Shown in pieces: positions 35,538 to 44,176 of a stretch of DNA of 64,000 bases (position 1 is its first letter; the number at the start of each line of letters is the position of its first letter). This DNA is from Demequina mangrovi (GTDB taxonomy: Bacteria; Actinomycetota; Actinomycetes; Actinomycetales; Demequinaceae). The position numbers were made by a program, and so were the translations under genes. Location of the stretch: NCBI RefSeq assembly GCF_000759715.1, contig NZ_BBLU01000002.1, positions 232,821-296,820 of the forward strand. The letters are read 5' to 3'. A model generated the notes under the pieces. That model did no database searches, had not been told where the DNA came from, and saw nothing but the letters and a program-made list of their open reading frames with translations.

Positions 35538-36026
35538 TCACCAGGCCCACGCGCACACGTCGCCGGGGGCGGCGCCCGCCGCGACCCGGGCCGCCATCTC
35601 CTCGGACATCTCCGGCAGCGCGTCGAGCTCGAACCACGCGGCCTCGAGGTTCTCGCCGTCCGCGGGATGAGGCTCGCCGCTGACGTAGCGGAAGCGGAAC
35701 GTGAGGTCGAGGTACTGCGAGCGGTCGCCGTTCTCGTAGGTCATCTCGGGCAGCGCGTTCACCCGCTTGAGAGCCTCGGGCTCCGCGACGACCGCGGTCT
35801 CCTCGAGGCATTCGCGGGCGCCGGCCACCGCCGGCTCCTCGCCCGGATCGATGATCCCGGTCACGGGCGTCCACGCGCCGTTGTCCGCACGGCGGACCAG
35901 CAGCACCTGGCGCCCGCCCTCACGCTCGGGCGAGGGCCGCAGGACCACGGCGGTCACCCCGGGGAGCCACAGGAGGTCGGTGCCGATCTTCTCGCGCAGA
36001 TCGAGGATGAACTCGGGTGTCGCCAT
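35538..36026 (-). CDS. NUDIX hydrolase, copy 2
   Basis: 162 residues with the box TGIIDPGEEPAVAGARECLEE followed by TAVV, complete REC-LEE core, and the shared blocks FRYVSGEPHPADGEN and MATPEFIL. Sequence differs from copy 1 mainly in the 75-110 region and the C-terminus (DVCAWAW), which may change specificity. It is 28 bp upstream of copy 1 and, like it, appears to start from a leaderless promoter. Confidence 0.88.
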   Translation of the reverse strand: MATPEFILDLREKIGTDLLWLPGVTAVVLRPSPEREGGRQVLLVRRADNGAWTPVTGIIDPGEEPAVAGARECLEETAVVAEPEALKRVNALPEMTYENGDRSQYLDLTFRFRYVSGEPHPADGENLEAAWFELDALPEMSEEMAARVAAGAAPGDVCAWAW

Positions 36027-36032
36027 GCCGCC

Positions 36033-36038
36033 ACGCTA
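36033..36038 (-). promoter_or_regulatory. Candidate leaderless -10 (TAGCGT), NUDIX copy 2
   Basis: TAGCGT lies 6 nt before the ATG at 36026, matching the arrangement of copy 1. Confidence 0.4.
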
Positions 36039-36049
36039 CCGTGCGCGCC

Positions 36050-36808
36050 TCAGCCGCTCGGGGCCTCGATCCTGGTCCACCCGGGATGCTTGGGGGTGCG
36101 CCCGTCGCCCGACGAGCGGCCCGTCAGGCGACGCCCGATCCACGGCAGCACGTACCGGCCCACGTAGCGCGCTTCCTCGACGACTCCGGGGCGTCGCGGG
36201 TCGCCGGCCGGCGCGACGGGGAGGTCGCTCTCGACCCCCATCGCCGCGAGCACGCGCGCGGCGACCCGCGAGTGGCCGAGCGGGTTGAGGTGCAGACGGT
36301 CCTGGTCCCAGTACGCGGCCCGGCGCATCTCGGGATCGCGGTAGTTGTCGACGAAGGTCACGTGCGCGTGCTCCTCGGCGATGACGTCGATGAGCGACAT
36401 GAGGACGTCGGCGCGCTCGGAGAACATGCGCCCGCGCGGCAGCCGCTCGGTCGGGTCCGGGCCCGACAGGATGACGAGGCTCACGCCGGCCTCGGCGGTG
36501 CGGTCGACCACGCGCCGGGTGAGGGCCTCGATGCGCGCATCGTCCCAGCCGGTCCGCATCATGTCGTTGCCGCTGCCGTTGAAGGTCATGACGTCGGGCA
36601 GCGGGTCGAGCGCGAGCGCCGCGTCGCACTGCTCGGTCGCGATCGGCTCGAGGAGCCGCCCGCGGATCGCGAGGTTCGCGTACTCGACGTCGCCGTGCGC
36701 GGACGCGAGGCCGATCGCCACGAGGTCCGCCCATCCGCGCATCGTCCCGTCGGGCCGGGGGTCCCCGACTCCCTCGGTGAAGCTGTCTCCGATCGCCACG
36801 TATCTCAC
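36050..36808 (-). CDS. SGNH/GDSL-family hydrolase
   Basis: 252 residues, no signal peptide. Block I is RYVAIGDSFTEGVGDP with Ser near residue 8, block III is NGSGNDMM and block V is DRLHLNPLGHS with the catalytic Asp and His. A basic tail of about 45 residues follows. It is not closely related to the SGNH protein at 13890. Substrate ester unknown. GTG 36808 directly precedes block I. Confidence 0.88.
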   Translation of the reverse strand: MRYVAIGDSFTEGVGDPRPDGTMRGWADLVAIGLASAHGDVEYANLAIRGRLLEPIATEQCDAALALDPLPDVMTFNGSGNDMMRTGWDDARIEALTRRVVDRTAEAGVSLVILSGPDPTERLPRGRMFSERADVLMSLIDVIAEEHAHVTFVDNYRDPEMRRAAYWDQDRLHLNPLGHSRVAARVLAAMGVESDLPVAPAGDPRRPGVVEEARYVGRYVLPWIGRRLTGRSSGDGRTPKHPGWTRIEAPSG

Positions 36809-36847
36809 GCCAGCCGACCATAGCGGCTCGACGGGCGGGCGAGCAGC

Positions 36848-36877
36848 GCGGCGGCCACGGAGCCCCGTGGCCGCCGC
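36848..36877 (-). terminator. Hairpin terminator of the KstD-like gene
   Basis: A perfect 13-bp stem, GCGGCGGCCACGG with its complement, and a 4-nt loop, 10 bp beyond the stop codon at 36887. Confidence 0.7.
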
Positions 36878-36886
36878 CCCACTGCA

Positions 36887-38611
36887 TCAGGCCTTCGCGG
36901 ACTCCTCGGCGGGTGCCCCGACCGCGCGGTCGGTCGCGTCGCCGAGCCCGATCTCCGCCGCACGCGTCGCAGCGTGACGGCCGGCGAGGTAGCCGAAGAC
37001 GAGCGCCGGGCCGAGCGTCGAGCCCGCACCCGGATAGGTGCGACCGCAGACCGAGGCCGACGTGTTGCCCGCCGCGTACAGGCCCTCGATGACCTTGCCC
37101 TTCGCGTTGATCACGCGCGCGTCCTCGTCGGTGAGCAGGCCGCCCTTGGTGCCGAGGTCGCCGAGCACGATCTTGAGCGCGACGAACGGGCCGCGCGCGA
37201 TCTCGCCGAGGTTGGGGTTGGGGCCGTGCGTCGGGTCGCCGTAGTAGGTGTCGTAGGCGTCGTGACCGCGCCCGAAGTCCTCGTCGACGCCCTTGCGCGC
37301 GAAGCTGTTGAAGCGCTGGACGGTCGCCTTGAACGTCGCCTTGTCGACCCCCATCTTCTCGGCGAGCTCCTCGAGCGTGTCCGCCTTGACGGCGACGCCC
37401 TCCTCGTAGAAGGTCTTCGAGCCCATGAGGAACGCGTTGTTGAGGTAGCGGCGGCGGTGCCGCACGTCGAGGATCATCCAGCTGTGGTTCGTCCGCTCCA
37501 GGCCGCGCTCGATCATCGCGTGGCCGAAGTCGACGTAGCTGGTCGACTCGTTGACATAGCGGCTGCCCTCCTGGTCGACGACCATCGAGAACGGCATCGA
37601 CCGCTCGGACACGATGAACGTCGGACCGCCCTTGCTGGTGGGCGCGACCGAGGGGCCCCACCACGCGTCGTCCATGAGCGCGACGTCGGCTCCGTGCCGC
37701 ATCGCGATCTCGATCGCACCCCCGAGGTTGGCGGGGTTGCCGGACGACTGCTCGTCGTCGAGGCCCTGGTACGTCTTGCGCCACTCGGCGTTGTGGTCGA
37801 AGCCGCCCGCGCCGAGGTGCACGCCCACGCGCGTGCGGATGCGGCGATCGCCCTCGGGACCGCCGATCACCGCGCCGACCACGACGCCCTTCTCGACGAC
37901 GAGGTCGACCAGCGGCGACTCGAGCCGCACCTCGGTCCCCTGCTCCTCCTTCGCGATGTACATGAGCCGCGCCGCGAGCGACATGCCCAGGCCCGTGAGC
38001 TTCTTGCCCGTCACCGCTCCGCCCAGCGCGCGGAACACGAGGTTGGCGCCGCCGATCATGCCCGAGAACGTCGACCACGACCGCGCGAGCAGGTACGTGT
38101 CGCCCGCGAACAGCGGCAGCCCCGGGGGCAGCGTCTCGCGCGCGTGGCCGTACCAGGCGCCCAGCTTCTTCACGTCGAACGGGGCGGGCTCGACGGTCCG
38201 TCCGCCCGCGATGCCGCCGGGCAGATCCGGGTAGTACTCGGGGTACTTCTTCGCGGTCTTCCACACGAGCCCGTGATCCTCGAGCCAGGAGTGCACCACG
38301 GGAGCGGTCCGCACGAAGGCGTGACGACGCTCGAGGGACGATGCGGGTCCGACCTCCTCGGGCGCGCCGACGCACGCGTCCATGTAGGTCAGCACCTTGT
38401 CCTCGGAGTCCTCGACGCCGATCTCCTTCATGCCCGGATGAGTGGGCAGCCAGCAGCCGCCGCCGCTCATCGCGGTCGATCCGCCCCACTTGTCGGAGGC
38501 CTCGACCACCAGCACCGCGAGCCCCTCGTCCGCGGCCGCGATCGCCGCGGACATCGCTCCGGCTCCCGTGCCGACCACCAGGAGGTCGACCTCCTCGTCC
38601 CATTCCGCCAT
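36887..38611 (-). CDS. KstD-like FAD-dependent dehydrogenase (3-ketosteroid delta1-dehydrogenase family)
   Basis: 574 residues, the usual KstD length. FAD site VVGTGAGAMSAAIAAADEG (about 12-30) and EASDKWGGSTAMSGGG; C-terminal FAD motif GRTYPGAGSTLGPALVFGYLAG, diagnostic for the KstD/fumarate-reductase flavoprotein family. It would insert a double bond in a 3-keto compound, but no other steroid-catabolism genes are present, so the substrate is open. ATG 38611 has AAGGGGAG upstream; the longer frame to 38785 crosses the operators and was rejected. Two identical palindromes flank its -10 region. Confidence 0.85.
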   Translation of the reverse strand: MAEWDEEVDLLVVGTGAGAMSAAIAAADEGLAVLVVEASDKWGGSTAMSGGGCWLPTHPGMKEIGVEDSEDKVLTYMDACVGAPEEVGPASSLERRHAFVRTAPVVHSWLEDHGLVWKTAKKYPEYYPDLPGGIAGGRTVEPAPFDVKKLGAWYGHARETLPPGLPLFAGDTYLLARSWSTFSGMIGGANLVFRALGGAVTGKKLTGLGMSLAARLMYIAKEEQGTEVRLESPLVDLVVEKGVVVGAVIGGPEGDRRIRTRVGVHLGAGGFDHNAEWRKTYQGLDDEQSSGNPANLGGAIEIAMRHGADVALMDDAWWGPSVAPTSKGGPTFIVSERSMPFSMVVDQEGSRYVNESTSYVDFGHAMIERGLERTNHSWMILDVRHRRRYLNNAFLMGSKTFYEEGVAVKADTLEELAEKMGVDKATFKATVQRFNSFARKGVDEDFGRGHDAYDTYYGDPTHGPNPNLGEIARGPFVALKIVLGDLGTKGGLLTDEDARVINAKGKVIEGLYAAGNTSASVCGRTYPGAGSTLGPALVFGYLAGRHAATRAAEIGLGDATDRAVGAPAEESAKA

Positions 38612-38632
38612 GTCGCTCCCCTTCGAGTCAGC

Positions 38633-38688
38633 ACCGGACAGCGTTGTCCGGTTGGTGGTCACGACATTACCGGACAGGGTTGTCCGGT
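38633..38688 (-). promoter_or_regulatory. Double operator ACCGGACAnnnnTGTCCGGT around the KstD-like promoter
   Basis: Two palindromes with perfect 8-bp arms lie at 38633-38652 and 38669-38688, centres 36 bp apart. Reverse-strand TAATGT (38664-38669) fits a -10 element between them. The form suits a TetR-type repressor. No regulator gene is adjacent, so the protein is likely encoded elsewhere. Confidence 0.7.
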
Positions 38689-38701
38689 TGAAGGGCTGGG
38701 G

Positions 38702-38801
38702 CGATTCCCAATGACACGCGTGAACCATGATGCGCAAGGGACGATGCGACGACCTCACCAGCCCCACGGAGCACGTGCGGCACATGCGTCATTGGGAATC
38801 G
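38702..38801. repeat. Widely spaced inverted repeat CGATTCCCAATGAC
   Basis: The 14-bp arm at 38702-38715 recurs as its exact complement at 38788-38801, with weaker similarity extending 7 bp inwards. It lies between the KstD-like and alcohol dehydrogenase genes. Two copies of a regulator site or a degenerate small mobile element are possible; no transposase is present. Confidence 0.55.
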
Positions 38802-38818
38802 ACGCGCGACGGGCGGGC

Positions 38819-39802
38819 TCAGCCCATGCGCACCACGAGCGAGCCGCGGGCGCGACCCTCGCGCAGGTCCGCGAGCGCGTCCGGCACGCCCCCGAAGCCG
38901 TAGGTGCTGACCGCGGGCGCGAGCCGCAGGTTCCGTGCGAGCGCGAGGAATTCGGCACCGTCCGAACGTGTGTTGGCCGCGACGGAGCGCAGGTCGCGCT
39001 CGTAGAACAGCGAGCGGTCGTAGTCGATCTCCGGGATGGGCGACATGTGGATCCCCGCGCTCACCACGGTCCCGCCCCGCACGGTGGCGTCGAGCGCCTG
39101 GGTGAGGATCGCACCCACGGGCGCGAACACGATCGCGGAGTCGAGCAGCTCGGGCGGGTTCGCGGCCTCGTCGCCGACGAAGTCGACCTCGAGCTCGCGC
39201 GCGAGCGCCTGGTTGCGCGCACCCCGCGTGATCGCGACCACCGTGGCGCCGGCGGCCTTCGCGAGCTGCGCGGTGATCGACGCGCTCGAACCGAAGCCGT
39301 AGATGCCGAGCACTCCCCCGGGAGGCAGGTTCGCGCGGCGCAGCGCGCGGTAGCCGATGATCCCGGCGCACAGCAGCGGCGCGAGCGCGAGCGCCTCGTC
39401 GTCATGCGGCATGGGGTAGGCGTAGGCCTCGGGGACGGTGAGCAGCGCGGCGTAGCCGCCGTCGTGGTCCCAGCCGGTGAAGGTCGCCTCGGGGCACAGG
39501 TTCTCGCGGCCGGAACGGCACCACCGGCACGTGCCGCAGGTGCGGTGGAGCCACGCGACGCCCACGCGGTCGCCGAACCCCACCGACCGCACCGCGTCCC
39601 CCGCGCCGACCACGGTGCCGACCACCTGATGGCCGGGGATCACGCCGGGACGATGCACCGGCAGGTCGCCGTCGATCACATGGAGGTCGGTGCGGCACAC
39701 GCCGCACGCCTCGACCTCGACGAGCAGCTCGTCGGGACCCGGGACGGGGTCGGGCACGCGCTCGCGAGCCAGCGCGCCGTCGCGGGTCACCCATGCCTCC
39801 AT
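38819..39802 (-). CDS. Zinc-dependent alcohol dehydrogenase (MDR superfamily)
   Basis: 327 residues from ATG 39802, chosen since GGAGG lies 5 nt upstream; GTG 39817 lacks a site. Catalytic zinc ligands are in ACGVCRTDLHV and PGHQVVGTV; the structural zinc lobe has CGTCRWCRSGRENLC. The cofactor fold has GIYGFGSSASITAQLAKAAG. It resembles medium-chain enzymes that oxidise primary alcohols or reduce aldehydes with NAD(P). It is in the same direction as the KstD-like gene and separated from it by the double inverted repeat, so cotranscription is uncertain. Confidence 0.9.
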   Translation of the reverse strand: MEAWVTRDGALARERVPDPVPGPDELLVEVEACGVCRTDLHVIDGDLPVHRPGVIPGHQVVGTVVGAGDAVRSVGFGDRVGVAWLHRTCGTCRWCRSGRENLCPEATFTGWDHDGGYAALLTVPEAYAYPMPHDDEALALAPLLCAGIIGYRALRRANLPPGGVLGIYGFGSSASITAQLAKAAGATVVAITRGARNQALARELEVDFVGDEAANPPELLDSAIVFAPVGAILTQALDATVRGGTVVSAGIHMSPIPEIDYDRSLFYERDLRSVAANTRSDGAEFLALARNLRLAPAVSTYGFGGVPDALADLREGRARGSLVVRMG

Positions 39803-39967
39803 GGACACCTCCGCCACCAGTGAAGCACCGGTGCGGCGCTCGCGCGCGTCCGCGCCTGCCCCCGAGACGGCGCCCGAGCGGCGCCTCCCCTCGCCGCGCC
39901 GAACGGCGGCCGAGGCCTCGTCGAAGCATCGTCGAAATCCACCCCTTCGCCCCTCTTGCCCCAGGTT

Positions 39968-39981
39968 CTACATCGTTGTAG
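39968..39981. promoter_or_regulatory. Operator-like palindrome CTACA-TCGT-TGTAG upstream of arabinanase gene
   Basis: Inverted repeat with 5-bp arms 66 bp before GTG 40048. The 12-bp core TACATCGTTGTA is the exact reverse complement of the core at 42577-42588, before the next GH43 gene. A CpG centre and this size suit a LacI-family regulator. Confidence 0.7.
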
Positions 39982-40047
39982 GGTCGCGGCGGGACGAGGT
40001 CGACGACGACCCCGCCCGTCTCTGTCCAACGATGAACAGGAGATGAC

Positions 40048-42429
40048 GTGGCCCTCAGCCGCAGCACACGCCTCGCGTTCGGGGCGGCCGCCGCCACCGC
40101 GAGCCTCGCGATCGCCGCACCCGCCTGGGCTGCCGTCGCGACCGGCAAGCCGGATCCGAGCGCAGCACCCGCACCGACCTTCTCCGAGGTCACGGTCCAC
40201 GACCCCTCTGTCGTCACCTCGGGTGACGAGATCTGGGTCTTCGGCTCGCACGCCGCCTCGGCGTACACGACCGACCTCATGAGCTGGACCCAGCACTCGG
40301 TCGACCTCAGCCAGGACCCGGACAGCCCGCTGTTCGAGGACATCTACGCGGAGCTCGCGGAGACCTTCGAGTGGGCCCAGACCAGCACCCTGTGGGCGGC
40401 GGACGTCATCCAGCTCGCCGACGGGAAGTACTACATGTACTACAACGCCTGCAAGGGCGACTCCCCCCGCTCGGCGCTGGGCGTCGCCGTGGCCGACGAG
40501 GTCGACGGTCCGTACGAGGACCTCGGCATCCTGCTGAAGTCCGGGATGTGGGACGAGGAGTCGGAGAACCCCGGCGAGATCTACGACGCGACCGTCCACC
40601 CCAACGCGGTCGACCCCGACGTCTTCTTCGACGCCGAGGGCGGCCTGTGGATGGTCTACGGCTCATACTCCGGCGGCATCTTCATCCTCGAGATGGACCC
40701 CGAGACCGGCAAGCCGCTTCACGGCCAGGGCTACGGCCAGCACCTCGTGGGCGGCAACCACGCCCGCATCGAGGCGCCGACCATCCGCTACGACGAGGAG
40801 ACCGGCTACTACTACCTGTTCCTGTCCTACGGCGGCCTGGGCGCCGACGGCGGCTACGAGGTCCGCGTCGCCCGCTCCGAGAGCCCGGACGGCCCCTACG
40901 TCGACGCCAACGGCCACGACATGTCGACGGTGAAGGGCGCCGAGGGCACGCTGTTCGACGACGACTCGATCGAGCCGTACGGCGTGAAGATCATGGACGG
41001 CTACCTCTTCACCCGCGAGGTCGGCGACCCCGGCACGGGCTCCGGCTCGGGCTACGTCTCCCCCGGCCACACCTCGTGGTACGACGACCCGGACACCGGC
41101 GACTCGTACATCGTCTTCCACTCGCGCTTCCCCGACACCGGCGAGGTCCACAACGTCCGCGTCCAGCGCATGTACATGAACGAGAACGGCTGGCCCGTGG
41201 TGTCGCCGCAGCGCTACGCGGGCGAGACCGACCGCAAGGTCAAGCGCGACGAGGTCGTGGGCACGTGGCAGATCGTCGACCTCGGCACCGAGATCAGCGC
41301 CGAGCCGGCCCTCCCCGTCGACGTCACCCTCACCAAGAACGGCAAGCTCACGGGCGGCCTCACCGGCACCTGGAAGCTCACCGGTCACGACACCGCCGAG
41401 CTGCGCACCTCCGACGGGACCTACGACGGCGTGTTCGCACCCGTGTGGGATCCGGACCTCGAGGAGTGGACGGTCGGCCTCACGGTCCAGGACGCCCACG
41501 GCGTCTCGCTCTGGGGCCGCCAGGTCGAGACCCTCGCGCCGCAGGCCGCCGTCGACGCCGTCGTGGCGGACCTCGACCTCGGCGACACGTCCGCCGTCGT
41601 CGCCGACCTCGACCTGCCGACCACCGGCACGAGCGGCACGGCCATCTCCTGGGAGTCCTCCGACCCGGCTCACCTCTCCACGACCGGCGACGTCACCCGC
41701 CCCGCCCAGGGCGAGGACGATGCGACGGTCGCCCTGACCGCGACCATCGTCAACGGCTCGGCCTCCGCGACGGTCACCTTCACCGTGGTGGTGAAGGCCC
41801 GCCCCGCGGCCGCCCAGGTGGGCGCGTGGTCCTTCGAGGAGACGCTCCAGGACGATGAGGGCGCGCTGGCCGCACCCACGGTCACGGGCGACCGCATCGA
41901 CAACACCGGCGGCGCGATCTCGTACGTCGCCGACGGCGTCAGCGGCTCGGCCCTCCACCTCGACGGCACCGCCGGCGTGCGGCTGCCCGACGGCCTGATC
42001 CAGGGCGACACCTACTCGGTGTCGATGTGGCTGCGTCCGACCGCCTTCACCCCGTACACCACGGCGTTCTTCGCGGCGAGCTCGGGACTCGAGTTCCTCA
42101 GCGTGGTCCCGCAAGGCTGGAACGGCGAGACCATGCTCTGGTCGAACAGCAACGGCACCTGGTACGACGGCTTCACCGGCGAGCTGATCCCGGCGAACGA
42201 GTGGACGCACCTCGCGTTCACGGTCGACGCGGGCGAGGTCACGCTGTACGTCGACGGCGTCGACGTCGGCGCGAACAGCGCGTTCAACGACGTCCTCACC
42301 AGCCCGACCGCGGTCTTCGCGCTCGGCGTCAACTGGTGGGACACCCCGTTCCAGGGCGACATCGACGAGCTGCTCCTGTCGACCGCCGTCCTCACCCCCG
42401 AGGAGGTGGAAGCGCTGGCCCAGGGTTGA
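40048..42429 (+). CDS. Secreted GH43 endo-arabinanase-like enzyme with Ig-like and LamG modules
   Basis: 793 residues. The signal peptide ends around residue 29 (APAWA). The GH43 propeller (about 43-400) has the base D52 in TVHDPSVV, the pKa-modulating D189 in HPNAVDPDVFFD and the acid E242 in ARIEAPTI, the pattern of extracellular endo-alpha-1,5-L-arabinanases. A beta-sandwich (400-490), an atrophied bacterial Ig domain (about 500-580) and a LamG/concanavalin-like module (590-793) follow, the latter probably binding glycan. AGGAG lies 5 nt before GTG 40048. Its catalytic part is close to that of the next gene. Confidence 0.9.
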   Translation: MALSRSTRLAFGAAAATASLAIAAPAWAAVATGKPDPSAAPAPTFSEVTVHDPSVVTSGDEIWVFGSHAASAYTTDLMSWTQHSVDLSQDPDSPLFEDIYAELAETFEWAQTSTLWAADVIQLADGKYYMYYNACKGDSPRSALGVAVADEVDGPYEDLGILLKSGMWDEESENPGEIYDATVHPNAVDPDVFFDAEGGLWMVYGSYSGGIFILEMDPETGKPLHGQGYGQHLVGGNHARIEAPTIRYDEETGYYYLFLSYGGLGADGGYEVRVARSESPDGPYVDANGHDMSTVKGAEGTLFDDDSIEPYGVKIMDGYLFTREVGDPGTGSGSGYVSPGHTSWYDDPDTGDSYIVFHSRFPDTGEVHNVRVQRMYMNENGWPVVSPQRYAGETDRKVKRDEVVGTWQIVDLGTEISAEPALPVDVTLTKNGKLTGGLTGTWKLTGHDTAELRTSDGTYDGVFAPVWDPDLEEWTVGLTVQDAHGVSLWGRQVETLAPQAAVDAVVADLDLGDTSAVVADLDLPTTGTSGTAISWESSDPAHLSTTGDVTRPAQGEDDATVALTATIVNGSASATVTFTVVVKARPAAAQVGAWSFEETLQDDEGALAAPTVTGDRIDNTGGAISYVADGVSGSALHLDGTAGVRLPDGLIQGDTYSVSMWLRPTAFTPYTTAFFAASSGLEFLSVVPQGWNGETMLWSNSNGTWYDGFTGELIPANEWTHLAFTVDAGEVTLYVDGVDVGANSAFNDVLTSPTAVFALGVNWWDTPFQGDIDELLLSTAVLTPEEVEALAQG

Positions 42430-42482
42430 TCCTCCCCCGGCTCCCCTGAGCCCTCCCGAGGTCTCTCCCCCGAGACCTCCAC

Positions 42483-42527
42483 GACGGGTGGGGACGAGCG
42501 CCCGAGCGAGCGCCGTCCCCACCCGTC
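42483..42527 (+). terminator. Hairpin terminator after the first secreted GH43 gene
   Basis: GACGGGTGGGGACG pairs with CGTCCCCACCCGTC (14 bp perfect, 17-nt loop). A smaller hairpin, GAGGTCTC/GAGACCTC at 42458-42479, precedes it. Confidence 0.7.
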
Positions 42528-42576
42528 GCCCCATGTCCGGCCCGAGCCCGGGATCGCGCGGTTTGACCCGCCGATT

Positions 42577-42588
42577 TACAACGATGTA
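42577..42588. promoter_or_regulatory. Operator-like palindrome TACAACGATGTA upstream of lipoprotein GH43 gene
   Basis: Arms TACA/TGTA around ACGA, 69 bp before GTG 42657. It is the same 12-mer as at 39969-39980 in reverse orientation, and both are followed by GTCGCGGC, so the promoter region was probably duplicated with the gene. Confidence 0.7.
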
Positions 42589-42656
42589 CTGTCGCGGCAG
42601 CTCCCCTCGCGCGGCACCGGTCGCGCGCACTGTCCGACGACGCACAGGAGGTCCAC

Positions 42657-44117
42657 GTGACCCGTACCCGAGCCACCGCCGCGGCCGCCACGATCGCCGC
42701 CGCCACCATGACGCTGACCGCGTGCAGCGCATCGGCCCCCTTCGAGGACCTGGCCGCCCCGACCTTCTCCGAGGTCACCGTCCACGACCCGTCGGTCGTC
42801 ACCTCGGACGACGAGGTCTGGGTCTTCGGCTCGCACGCCGCCTCGGCCTCCACGACCGATCTCATGAGCTGGACGCAGAACAGCATGAGCGTCGGCGACG
42901 CCGATGCCGCGGGCCTGTTCGACGACATCCGCGCCGAGCTCGCCGAGACCTTCGAGTGGGCCCAGTCCGACACCCTCTGGGCCGCTGACGTGGTCGAGCT
43001 GCCGGACGGCCGCTACGCGATGTACTACAACGCCTGCGAGGGCTCGTCGGCGCGGTCCGCGCTGGGCCTCGCGATCGCCGACGAGGTCGACGGACCGTAC
43101 GTCAACCAGGAGATCCTCCTCAAGTCCGGGATGTGGGACGAGGAGTCGGAGAACGCCGGCGAGATCTACGACGCCACGATCCACCCCAACACCGTCGACC
43201 CCGACGCGTTCTACGACGAGAACGGCGACCTCTGGATGGTCTACGGCTCGTACTCCGGCGGCATCTTCATCCTCGAGATGGACGAGGAGACCGGCCTGCC
43301 GGTCGAGGGCCAGGGCTACGGCGAGCACCTCGTCGGCGGCAACCACTCGCGCATCGAGGCGCCGAACATCCGCTTCGACGAGGAGACGGGCTACTACTAC
43401 CTGTTCCTGTCCTTCGGCGGCCTCGACGCCGGCGGCGGCTACGAGCTGCGCGTCGCGCGCTCCGAGACCCCCGACGGCCCCTACCTCGACGCCGAGGGCA
43501 ACGACATGTCGACCGTCGCGGGCGCGCCCGGCACGGTCTTCGACGACGTCTCGATCGAGCCGTACGGCGTCAAGCTCATCGGCGGCTACGAGTGGGCCGA
43601 CGGCTCCGGCGTGGGCGGCGACCAGGGCTACGTCTCCCCTGGCCACAACACCTGGTACGACGACCCGGAGACCGGCGAGTCGTTCCTCATCTTCCACTCG
43701 CGCTTCACCGGCACCGAGGAGATGCACAACGTCCGCGTCCACCAGCTCTACATGAACGAGGACGGGTGGCCCGTCCTCTCGCCCGCGCGCTACGCCGGCG
43801 AGAGCCTCACCGAGGTCTCGACGGACGAGGCGGCCGGCACCTACCAGGTGGTCCTCTTCGACAAGGTGATCTCGCCGCTGGTGCCGACCTCGGTCGAGAC
43901 GACGTTCGCGGAGGACGGCACCGTGTCCGGCGGCATCGAGGGCACGTGGGAGCTGGGCGACGATGCGGCCGTCACCGTCACCGCGGGCGACGCGACCTAC
44001 TCCGGCGTCCTCGCCCCGGTGTGGAACCCGACCGCGGAGGCCTGGACCTGGGGCCTCACCGTGGTCTCCGAGCAGGGCGTCCCGCTCTGGGGCCGCCAGG
44101 CGGTCGACGCCTCCTAG
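42657..44117 (+). CDS. GH43 endo-arabinanase-like lipoprotein
   Basis: 486 residues with a lipobox LTAC (Cys23), so attached to the outer face of the membrane. The GH43 catalytic residues are conserved: D44 in TVHDPSVV, the Asp of HPNTVDPDAFYD and the Glu of SRIEAPNI. It ends with the beta-sandwich found after the propeller in the previous protein (WGRQ) but lacks the Ig and LamG modules. AGGAGG lies 5 nt before GTG 42657. A membrane-tethered form could cut arabinan fragments released by the secreted enzyme close to the ABC transporter. Confidence 0.9.
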   Translation: MTRTRATAAAATIAAATMTLTACSASAPFEDLAAPTFSEVTVHDPSVVTSDDEVWVFGSHAASASTTDLMSWTQNSMSVGDADAAGLFDDIRAELAETFEWAQSDTLWAADVVELPDGRYAMYYNACEGSSARSALGLAIADEVDGPYVNQEILLKSGMWDEESENAGEIYDATIHPNTVDPDAFYDENGDLWMVYGSYSGGIFILEMDEETGLPVEGQGYGEHLVGGNHSRIEAPNIRFDEETGYYYLFLSFGGLDAGGGYELRVARSETPDGPYLDAEGNDMSTVAGAPGTVFDDVSIEPYGVKLIGGYEWADGSGVGGDQGYVSPGHNTWYDDPETGESFLIFHSRFTGTEEMHNVRVHQLYMNEDGWPVLSPARYAGESLTEVSTDEAAGTYQVVLFDKVISPLVPTSVETTFAEDGTVSGGIEGTWELGDDAAVTVTAGDATYSGVLAPVWNPTAEAWTWGLTVVSEQGVPLWGRQAVDAS

Positions 44118-44128
44118 CCACGACAGCA

Positions 44129-44163
44129 CAGGGGCCGGGCGCGCATCGCGTGCCCGGCCCCTG
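44129..44163. terminator. Bidirectional hairpin terminator
   Basis: CAGGGGCCGGGC pairs perfectly with GCCCGGCCCCTG around an 11-nt loop, between the convergent GH43 lipoprotein gene and the large LamG protein gene. Confidence 0.75.
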
Positions 44164-44176
44164 CGTGTCTGCCCGG

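Noticed and set aside
38819..39817. GTG 39817 as start of the alcohol dehydrogenase
   Set aside because: GGAGG lies between this codon and ATG 39802 at ideal spacing for the latter.
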